Assembly: GCF_040703125.1 (NCBI RefSeq)
Contig: NZ_CP160035.1
Location: 3,127,001 to 3,191,000, forward strand
Length of the DNA stretch: 64,000 nucleotides
Source: Flavobacterium ovatum
GTDB lineage: Bacteria > Bacteroidota > Bacteroidia > Flavobacteriales > Flavobacteriaceae
Direction: 5' to 3'
This document shows, piece after piece, positions 56,950 through 64,000 of this stretch. Numbering within the stretch: the first letter of the stretch is position 1; each line of letters begins with the position of its first letter. Below the pieces are notes generated by a model. The model was not told where the DNA came from. It did no database searches and saw only the letters and a program-made list of their open reading frames with translations. The position numbers were made by a program, and so were the translations under genes.

Positions 56950-57813
56950 CTAGTTTTTTCCCATAACATATTTGTTAATCATATACTGTGTTATGGGTTT
57001 CAATGGTTTATCATTTTCTGGATGATATCCAGGATTATTATAAAATTCCAATTCATTTCCTTTTTTGCAATACCACACTATCGGCTTATTATGTTTAAAA
57101 AAAGTCGTGCTATCGCAAACTTGAATTTTTCTAAAATTGAGCATATTCTCATCTAAAGGTATTTTAGAATATAAATTCAATACCCCCACTTTATTCTCTT
57201 CACAAGTTACCATTTCATAATGGTCATTCTGCCACTGCATACACTTCTCTTTTGGCAAAAGAAAAAATCCCACACCACAAATTACAAAAGTGATCAGTAC
57301 AGCAATACTTATTTGTTTATAAAAAAACCTATTCCCATTTAGCTCTACACTTGACGCAGCCTTTAGTACCTCAATAACATTCTTTTCCTGATTTTTTATT
57401 TCATTATTTACAAGACCATCACTTTCTATTTGATTTTCACTCCTCAAATGATTTTCTGCTTTAGAAAATTTTAAATAAGGTCTTGGTTCAAAACCTACCA
57501 AAATTGCGGTAATATTCACTGCTTCCATATCTACTAAATCGGTCTCCCCTTTCAAGAAAGTCTCTATAGGTCTAAATTTATCCGTCAAATCCTTTAATTT
57601 ATTGAAAGACGTAGGACTAAACTCAAAGCCGCAGAAAGAGGCAAAACTCATTAAATCATCCTTCTTGGAATTGTCCTTAAACAATTCAAAACACAAATTC
57701 CTCAATTTGGCACGTGACGGATTAAATAAGAAAGTAGAATAATTCCCATATTTCTCAAGCTCATATTGAACTTTTATGGCTTTTTTATAATCCTCTAAAG
57801 TGTTTTTTTTCAT
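56950..57813 (-). CDS. Single-pass membrane protein of unknown function (copy 2)
   Basis: Identical 287-residue protein from the ATG at 57813: N-terminal soluble domain with DKFRPIETFLKGETD, one transmembrane helix, Cys-containing extracytoplasmic tail. Confidence 0.6.
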   Translation of the reverse strand: MKKNTLEDYKKAIKVQYELEKYGNYSTFLFNPSRAKLRNLCFELFKDNSKKDDLMSFASFCGFEFSPTSFNKLKDLTDKFRPIETFLKGETDLVDMEAVNITAILVGFEPRPYLKFSKAENHLRSENQIESDGLVNNEIKNQEKNVIEVLKAASSVELNGNRFFYKQISIAVLITFVICGVGFFLLPKEKCMQWQNDHYEMVTCEENKVGVLNLYSKIPLDENMLNFRKIQVCDSTTFFKHNKPIVWYCKKGNELEFYNNPGYHPENDKPLKPITQYMINKYVMGKN

Positions 57814-58222
57814 GCGTAGATAATATTTTTTTATAGGAATATCGAATTCGCATTTCATTATTAGTGTTTGCGACCAAATCTAGACCATGTTCATTTCATA
57901 AGCGAATCGGAATTTTCAGGAATCCAAAGGAATTCTAGGAATCTTAGGAATTCCCTGCTATTATCACTTCAAAACCTGCTGTTCTTTGCATCAGAATTTG
58001 TTGCTGTTCTATTTCGCGATAAGAACAAATGTACAAAACAACTTCTAAAAAAGTGTTGCTATACAGAACTGAATTATTATTCCGGGAAGTATAATAAAAC
58101 CGCTCTGTACCAGCGCACTTCACTTCCCAAAAAACTAGTAATCAATACCGTTAGGCCTTGAAAATTATTCGATTCTCATTATCGAACGGCCCAACCTATG
58201 TCCAATTTTTAAACTTAAAATC
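57814..58222. other. Gene-free spacer with phased GGAAT repeats (copy 2)
   Basis: Same spacer as 39341-39749; the five GGAAT units start at 57909, 57919, 57929, 57938 and 57947. Confidence 0.5.
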
Positions 58223-58444
58223 ATGAGAAAATTATTTTTTATTGCCGTTTTATCCGTGTCAAGCTTAGTTAATGCATCAAATGTTGTATTGAGTACAACA
58301 ACAACTTTAAAACCAATACTAACCTCCAAAAACAATGAAAAACATGTCGAAAAAGAGAGCTGTATTAGTGTCCTATTTATAGCAAACGATGGTCCTGGAG
58401 ATGGTGATATTATTATTTATCCTCCAAAAAGAAAAACAATATAG
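58223..58444 (+). CDS. Small exported peptide precursor (copy 2)
   Basis: Identical 73-residue precursor with signal peptide and Gly/Asp-rich, PPKRK-containing C-terminus, 46 bp before the TPR kinase gene. Confidence 0.6.
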   Translation: MRKLFFIAVLSVSSLVNASNVVLSTTTTLKPILTSKNNEKHVEKESCISVLFIANDGPGDGDIIIYPPKRKTI

Positions 58445-58490
58445 ACACATAGTCTAAAATTATTATTATTTTCGGGGAAAGTTACAGCTA

Positions 58491-60212
58491 ATGCAACGTT
58501 CCCCGATTATTATACTTTTCTTATTTTTATTTCTGTTGCCTTTTGTCTGTTGTCAAAAGGAGGCAAAAACTATAGAAAAAAACTTTTCTCCTAGCGCAAA
58601 ATACCAACTTGCTGCAAAATTATCAGCATCGGCTGACTCCTACTTTAAAACAGCAAAATTTGATAGTGCTTTTTTTAATTACAATAAATCCAAAGAACTT
58701 TTTAAAGAAGAAAAAGACAGTACCTTCACCGCTTACAACTTAATAAAACTGGCTAAAATTCAGCAAATATTTGGCGATTACACTAGTTGTGAAGAAACAC
58801 TTACTGAAGCTTTAGACTATTCAAAAGATAAGCCCGAATACCTACTAGCCATTCATAACCTATTAGGAATTACTTCCAAAGAATTGAAAAATTATGAAGA
58901 CGCTATTATTTATTATAAAATTGTTTTAAATAAGATACAACAGGAGCATTTGAAAGTTATACCATTGAATAACATTGCTTCTGTTTATATTGAACAAAAA
59001 AAATATTCCCAAGCCATACTACTATTAGAACCTAGTTTACAAACTGATATACTAGACAGCCATCCCAAAACAAAAGCTATTCTGATGGATAATTTAGGTT
59101 TTGCATACTCTAAAAATGGTGAATCAAAAAAAGGATTGTCTTTGATGAACAAAGCATTAGCCATTCGTGTTCAAACCAACGATTCCTACGGAAACATCTC
59201 CAGTTATTTGCATTTAGCCGATTATTATCAGGATATTGATTCTCAAAAGTCAAATAAAAATGCTGTCTTAGCATACCAAAAAGCGACTCAAACTAAAAGT
59301 ATAGATGAACAGCTACAAGCGCTTTCATTCTTAATGCTAAATAATCCCCAAAAAGGACAAAATTCTTCTGCACAATTATTTGTAAACCTAAATGACAGTA
59401 TCAAAAAAGTGCGCAATAATGCCAAAAATCAATTTGCCAAAATCAAATACGACGCGAGTAAAGCCACATTAGAAAACATCAAATACAAAGAAGAAAGATC
59501 CGAGATTGCACTTCAACTTCAAACCAAAAAAAATCAAACTTATTTATTTGGATTTGGCTTCCTGCTACTACTCATTACCATTATATTTTTGGTGCATTAT
59601 TTCAAAAATAAAAACAAACAAGCACGCTTACAAGCAAGTTACTCTACGGAAACTCGTATTTCCAAAAAACTTCATGATGAACTCGCTAATGATGTTTTCT
59701 ATGCCATGACTTTTGCCGAAACTCAGGATTTACAAAATCCACTCAAGAAAGAAACCTTATTGGATAATTTGGATAAAATTTACAAGCGAACCCGAAATAT
59801 TTCCAAAGAGAATAGTCCAATTGATACCGGCGAAAACTTTGTTTTTAATTTAAAACAAATGCTCAATAGCTACAAATCAAATACGGTTGAAGTTATCATA
59901 AAAACCCAAAACCCTATCGATTGGTCCCAAATAGAGGACAATAAAAAAATCGCAATTCAAAGAGTTTTACAAGAATTGATGGTAAATATGAAAAAATATA
60001 GCCAAGCAAATTTTGTTGTAATTGGCTTCGATTCCAACCAAAACAGCCTGTTAATAGACTATTCAGACAACGGGATTGGCTTCTCCGAAAAATTAATTTT
60101 GAAAAATGGTTTGCAAAATGCGGAAAACCGTATTCATGCTATCAATGGACTTCTTACTTTTGACACACAAACCCATAAAGGATTTAAGGCTAAAATTATA
60201 ATTCCTAACTAA
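58491..60212 (+). CDS. TPR-containing sensor histidine kinase (copy 2)
   Basis: Identical 573-residue sensor: exported N-terminal TPR domain, one membrane helix, HisKA_3-like His395, ATPase domain. Confidence 0.9.
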   Translation: MQRSPIIILFLFLFLLPFVCCQKEAKTIEKNFSPSAKYQLAAKLSASADSYFKTAKFDSAFFNYNKSKELFKEEKDSTFTAYNLIKLAKIQQIFGDYTSCEETLTEALDYSKDKPEYLLAIHNLLGITSKELKNYEDAIIYYKIVLNKIQQEHLKVIPLNNIASVYIEQKKYSQAILLLEPSLQTDILDSHPKTKAILMDNLGFAYSKNGESKKGLSLMNKALAIRVQTNDSYGNISSYLHLADYYQDIDSQKSNKNAVLAYQKATQTKSIDEQLQALSFLMLNNPQKGQNSSAQLFVNLNDSIKKVRNNAKNQFAKIKYDASKATLENIKYKEERSEIALQLQTKKNQTYLFGFGFLLLLITIIFLVHYFKNKNKQARLQASYSTETRISKKLHDELANDVFYAMTFAETQDLQNPLKKETLLDNLDKIYKRTRNISKENSPIDTGENFVFNLKQMLNSYKSNTVEVIIKTQNPIDWSQIEDNKKIAIQRVLQELMVNMKKYSQANFVVIGFDSNQNSLLIDYSDNGIGFSEKLILKNGLQNAENRIHAINGLLTFDTQTHKGFKAKIIIPN

Positions 60213-60221
60213 TACTGTTTT

Positions 60222-60890
60222 ATGTTTACAAAAGTTTTAATTGCAGATGATATTGATTTCAATGATGTAGGTGCCGCCCAAATTCTAAACGAATTAGAGG
60301 TACTCGAAGTACAATATGCCAAATATTGTGACGAAGCCTTGCTGAAAATAAAAAAAGCACATCAAGATAATAATCCGTTTCAATTGCTCATCTCCGATTT
60401 GTCTTTCAAGGCAGATCATCAAGTCAACAAACTAAACTCAGGTGAGGAATTGATTCAAGCAGTCAAAGAACTCTTTCCAGAGATTAAAATAATTGCATTT
60501 TCTATCGAAGATCGTCCACATAAAATAAAAGGACTTTTTGATGATCTCAATATCGATGGCTATGTACTAAAAGGTCGCAATACTATTTATGATCTTAAAG
60601 TAGCAGTTCAAAAAACTTTTAACAATGAACCCGATAACATTTCGCCTGAATTGTTATACCTCATGCAAGACAAAACCACCAGCGAAATCAACCAATACGA
60701 TATTGTACTCCTCAAAAAACTCTCTTTGGGCATCAGCCAAGAAGGTATGGAAGCCGTTTTAAAACAAGAAGGCATCACTCCAAATAGCAAGAGCTCCATC
60801 GAGAAACACATCAATAAACTCAAAATATACTTTAAGGCCAACAACGCCACCCATCTAGTAGCCATTGCCAAAGATTTAGGCGTCATATAA
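60222..60890 (+). CDS. Response regulator with LuxR-like domain (copy 2)
   Basis: Identical 222-residue regulator with Asp59 receiver site and C-terminal helix-turn-helix; partner of the kinase 9 bp upstream. Confidence 0.88.
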   Translation: MFTKVLIADDIDFNDVGAAQILNELEVLEVQYAKYCDEALLKIKKAHQDNNPFQLLISDLSFKADHQVNKLNSGEELIQAVKELFPEIKIIAFSIEDRPHKIKGLFDDLNIDGYVLKGRNTIYDLKVAVQKTFNNEPDNISPELLYLMQDKTTSEINQYDIVLLKKLSLGISQEGMEAVLKQEGITPNSKSSIEKHINKLKIYFKANNATHLVAIAKDLGVI

Positions 60891-60913
60891 ATTTCCGTTT
60901 ATAATTGCCATAC

Positions 60914-60939
60914 AAAAGCTTCCTTCGGGGAGCTTTTTG
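60914..60939 (+). terminator. Terminator of the TPR kinase/regulator operon (copy 2)
   Basis: Same UUCG-loop hairpin with T-tail as at 42441-42466. Confidence 0.9.
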
Positions 60940-60979
60940 TTGTTTATACCCTAAGTTAATTTAAGATAGCTTAAGTATT

Positions 60980-61103
60980 TTGGGCGTGCCCCGCCAAAAA
61001 AAGCGGGTCGGGCTAAACGTTACAAGTCCTCAACAAGTTCCGCTATCGCTACACTTGTTTGTGGGCTTTCCTCTTTTATCCCTCACGCAAAACAGCATTC
61101 AGC
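60980..61103. repeat. Dispersed intergenic element, copy B (duplication copy 2)
   Basis: Exact second copy of 42507-42630; blocks GGGCGTGCC, GTCGGGCT and ATCCCTCACGCA also occur at 8110-8240. Confidence 0.55.
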
Positions 61104-61353
61104 TAAACGATTTTGAATTTATAACAACGATTTTTAAATCGTACATGAAAGAGCAAATTGACAAAACATTTCATTATTTGTTTAGCATAAATAAGTGTAT
61201 TGGTTTCCTAAAATCCCCTCTGACATCAAAAAATGTTAATCAAATAGCTTAAATCTATCACCTAAAAGGTATTTCCCGCATACGCTCAACACTTAAGTCA
61301 ATGATTAACACAGAAAACAATTCCCAAAATTAACTTTTTCACATTTTTTTACT

Positions 61354-61401
61354 GTGGTTACGGTTTACCGTAAGGAAATCGTTTTTTATGAAGGTAATTT
61401 T
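61354..61401 (+). promoter_or_regulatory. 48-bp repeat with TTACGG palindrome, element R1 (copy 2)
   Basis: Exact second copy of 42881-42928, upstream of the second lipopeptide gene. Confidence 0.6.
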
Positions 61402-61463
61402 ACCAAAAATCAAGTCGTCATATTAAAATGAAGACGAGCTTATATCCTTAAAAACAAAATAAA

Positions 61464-61604
61464 ATGAGAATTTTTAAAAATCTAGTTGTCATAACTGCTT
61501 TAGTATTTTCTACTGTTATATTAATAAACTGTGAAGGAAGAAAAGGTAAAATTAATGCTTCAATCATAGAAACTTCTATTTCCCCTCCAGTTCCAAACAA
61601 GTAA
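61464..61604 (+). CDS. Tiny lipopeptide precursor, 46 residues (copy 2)
   Basis: Identical to 42991-43131: hydrophobic signal, Cys23, 24-residue mature part ending SISPPVPNK. Confidence 0.5.
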   Translation: MRIFKNLVVITALVFSTVILINCEGRKGKINASIIETSISPPVPNK

Positions 61605-61669
61605 ATTTTATAATTCATTCACAAAAAAATTAATTACCTACCTATTCACGATTTCAAATCCTTTTACTT

Positions 61670-61720
61670 AAATGAAGTTCATAAAACTTCATTTATAAAA
61701 GCTTCAAAAGTGGAAGCTTT
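61670..61720 (+). terminator. Two hairpins after the lipopeptide gene (copy 2)
   Basis: Same pair of 8-10-bp stems as at 43197-43247. Confidence 0.5.
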
Positions 61721-61745
61721 CTGGTTTTTCTGGTATTTAGTTTTT

Positions 61746-61793
61746 GTGATTACGGTTTCCCGTAAGGGAATGAATATTTATGGGGGTAGGTTT
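61746..61793 (+). promoter_or_regulatory. 48-bp repeat with TTACGG palindrome, element R2 (copy 2)
   Basis: Exact second copy of 43273-43320, upstream of the HTH-lipoprotein operon. Confidence 0.6.
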
Positions 61794-61977
61794 GGAGAAT
61801 AATAAAACAGAGGCACTTTTCAGCAAATACACACCCTATGTTTCTAAACAAAATTAATTCTAGTAAAAAAATTTCAGTGATGATCAAATTGAATGCTAGT
61901 GAATTAAATAATTTTCGCAAACCAATTCTGATCACTGCATTCTAGTTGCAGTAACGAACAGTATAATTGTAATCTAA

Positions 61978-62196
61978 ATGGATATTAGAATCATTATAAG
62001 AATACACAATTGCATAAAGAGCAGTTTAACTGGTACTCCTGGTGAACTTAGTCAAAGACTGGAAGTTTCTGAGCGCACTTTATACAATTATATTTCTTTT
62101 ATGAAGAACGACTTAAAAGCACCTATACAATTTTGTAAGATTAAAAGAACCTATGAGTATAAAGGAGAGTGTTATTTAAAATTTGAGCATAAATAA
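61978..62196 (+). CDS. Small HTH DNA-binding protein (copy 2)
   Basis: Identical 72-residue HTH_11-like protein (GTPGELSQRLEVSERTLYNY); first gene of the second copy of the lipoprotein operon. Confidence 0.7.
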   Translation: MDIRIIIRIHNCIKSSLTGTPGELSQRLEVSERTLYNYISFMKNDLKAPIQFCKIKRTYEYKGECYLKFEHK

Positions 62197-62202
62197 AATA
62201 TT

Positions 62203-62613
62203 ATGGGTATTAATTTACAGAAGAAGCTAATTATAAAATTAAGATCAAAATTGATTTGTTTGCTTTTTATTTTAAGCCTTTCATCATGTCAATCTTTCAA
62301 GAAAGATAATTTTTTGAACAGCTTTGAATCATTTGTTAACGATGTTGAATTGAATAGTAAAAATTACAATAAAAAAGAATGGGCAGATTCAGATAAAGAA
62401 TATTATGCTTATGTCGAAATAAAATATCCTGAATTTAGAGAGACCATGACTGATGCGGAAATAAATACGACAAATGTATTAATAGGGAAATATCAGGCGC
62501 TAAAAATCAAATCAGAGATATTGAATATTAAACAAGGTTTAAATGATATTTTGGATCAAGCATCATCTTTTGCAAATGAAATCGTATCTGACACAACTTC
62601 AAATAATAAATAA
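62203..62613 (+). CDS. Small lipoprotein of unknown function (copy 2)
   Basis: Identical 136-residue helical lipoprotein with Cys29 lipobox (SLSSC). Confidence 0.65.
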   Translation: MGINLQKKLIIKLRSKLICLLFILSLSSCQSFKKDNFLNSFESFVNDVELNSKNYNKKEWADSDKEYYAYVEIKYPEFRETMTDAEINTTNVLIGKYQALKIKSEILNIKQGLNDILDQASSFANEIVSDTTSNNK

Positions 62614-62627
62614 TTTTAATAATAACC

Positions 62628-64000
62628 ATGAAAAATTTCATAAAAATCAGCTTACCAATAGTCACTTTATTTTGTCTACAAGGTTGTTGTAAAAAAGAAG
62701 ATTCAAGTGCTTGGTCAAAATATAAGCCTCTAAACGAGATTGAAAAACATATTGAGGGATATTATGGTGCTTCATTAGGAGGAGAAGCTAATCCTAAAAC
62801 GGGTAATACAGCTGTGTTTGTAGACTTTTCAGACGGATTGATTCAGGCCTATAATAATAATCCTTCAAATGCTATTATCATTCAAGCAATTACAAACAAA
62901 CTTGTTAGTCCAGATATAGAGTGGTTTGCTTTGGGAAACTCAAAAATTACAAAGCTTGATTTAGCAAGTAATCAAATTTACAATAAAGTTACAGATCCCA
63001 AAGAATATAAAGATATAATGGCTCCAATTAAGGGTGCTCTGCAAAAAATAACATCTTCAAATAATGATGCATTATTAATTACCGATTTTGAAGAATATAC
63101 AGGTGATGGCAAAGAGCAATTCGAGAATTATCCTAAAGAATATTTTACAAATTGGTTGGCAAAGGGAAATTCAATTACATTTTTCTATACTGATTACTCG
63201 GAAATAAACAAAAAATCTGGAATTACTACTTCAAAACATCTCTATTATACAGTGTTTACTCACGGGAAGGCAACAGAAACAAGTATGGTTTCACAAATAA
63301 GAAATGCTTTAAAAGGAAGGGTAACAACTAAGATATTTGAATTAAATAATAGTCCATATACTATTTCAAATGACTATGGAGGTAAAGATAAAACCGGAAT
63401 AGCTAATAACACTTTATCACAAGTGGCAACAACTATTTTAAATGCATCTGCAGATAAGAATTTACCTTATGAAGTAATCGGTGTAGAAAATAATTGGGAT
63501 GATGGTTTAGATAAATATGTTCAAAATATAATTCAAAAAGAAAAAGGACTTTTTATGAATAAATTACTATTGAATGCATCTGATCAATCTTCTTATAAAT
63601 TAAAAAAGATAGCTGTAAAGGTTTATGATGTTTCCGATGATTTTGAAAAATATGCCCGTTGCAACAAAGCTAAAAATCATATTCCAGTTCTTACCAAAAA
63701 TGACAAAAAGGATTTGGTTTGGGATGAAAAATCAAAAAATGACCCAATTACTGTTGAATGCTACCAACCTAACGAGAAAACAATTGTACCCAACTACCTT
63801 TACAAATCAAAGGATTCAACTGCTAATGAATGGTCTGAAGTATTTGATGTTGATAGTGGAATATTCAATAGTCATTTAAAAAACGATCCAAAAAAAATCG
63901 AGCTAAAATTGATCTTTCATAAGAATTATAAAAAAGATAATTTTAAAAAAGAGGATGCATTAATTAGAATTGATTACATAATTGAAGATGTTACTTTCAA
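62628..64000 (+). CDS. Large vWA-like lipoprotein (copy 2, cut by window end)
   Basis: Same gene as 44155-45708. The frame is open from the ATG at 62628 to the window edge, covering about 457 of 517 codons, including the lipobox and the whole vWA-like region. The missing part is the last ~60 residues. Confidence 0.6.
   Translation, partial: MKNFIKISLPIVTLFCLQGCCKKEDSSAWSKYKPLNEIEKHIEGYYGASLGGEANPKTGNTAVFVDFSDGLIQAYNNNPSNAIIIQAITNKLVSPDIEWFALGNSKITKLDLASNQIYNKVTDPKEYKDIMAPIKGALQKITSSNNDALLITDFEEYTGDGKEQFENYPKEYFTNWLAKGNSITFFYTDYSEINKKSGITTSKHLYYTVFTHGKATETSMVSQIRNALKGRVTTKIFELNNSPYTISNDYGGKDKTGIANNTLSQVATTILNASADKNLPYEVIGVENNWDDGLDKYVQNIIQKEKGLFMNKLLLNASDQSSYKLKKIAVKVYDVSDDFEKYARCNKAKNHIPVLTKNDKKDLVWDEKSKNDPITVECYQPNEKTIVPNYLYKSKDSTANEWSEVFDVDSGIFNSHLKNDPKKIELKLIFHKNYKKDNFKKEDALIRIDYIIEDVTF

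Larger units (their letters stand above)
46005..64000. repeat. Tandem duplication, copy 2 (runs off the window)
   Basis: Matches 27533 onward. Only one difference from copy 1 was found: an extra A near 46234. The window ends about 475 bp before copy 2 would be complete. If this is an assembly overlap, 46005 is where one contig end was joined. Confidence 0.97.

Overview
The window comes from an AT-rich member of the Bacteroidota, most likely Flavobacterium or a close relative. The evidence is a SusC/SusD pair, a fused ResB-CcsA cytochrome c maturation protein, TANNTTTG-type promoter boxes, few Shine-Dalgarno sequences, several TTG/GTG starts, and families typical of the phylum (DUF3667, DUF4159, THUMP-like methyltransferase). 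No rRNA, tRNA, CRISPR array, transposase or phage gene was seen.

Left part (1-27.5 kb). A SusD fragment and its SusC partner form a nutrient-uptake pair. Next come the ResB-CcsA fusion, a zinc-ribbon membrane protein and a hybrid histidine kinase whose N-terminus is an array of 14 near-identical 21-residue coiled-coil repeats. An outer-membrane barrel, an RhlE-type RNA helicase and an envelope/redox cluster on the minus strand follow (amidase, MCE/MlaD-like protein, two Fe-S proteins, a small conserved protein). An LptD-like protein lies divergently. Then come RidA, methylglyoxal synthase, an N-acetylglucosamine-kinase-like protein and the glycolytic pair pfkA-gapA.

Right part (27.5-64 kb). 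The dominant structure is a direct tandem duplication. Positions 27533-46004 (18,472 bp) recur from 46005 to the window end, with one inserted base near 46234 and otherwise constant offset and identical predicted proteins. The unit holds the start of pfkA, tamB, tsaD, rsmE, a DUF4159 protein, an AI-2E-type transporter, a THUMP-like methyltransferase, two uncharacterised proteins, a periplasmic-TPR sensor kinase with its response regulator and small exported peptides, and a four-gene island (small HTH protein, two lipoproteins, a membrane protein). The junction at 46004/46005 cuts two genes at once. Together with the single indel about 230 bp inside copy 2, this is what an untrimmed overlap of a circular contig would look like; a genuine very recent duplication is the alternative.

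The most novel biology is in the unit's accessory part. A TPR sensor kinase/regulator pair is bracketed by two short exported peptides. Two 48-bp repeats carrying a TTACGG-N4-CCGTAA palindrome follow, and then the HTH/lipoprotein operon. Elsewhere, a perfect 50-bp palindrome lies between two Fe-S genes and a perfect 21-bp-stem hairpin lies in a gene-free spacer.
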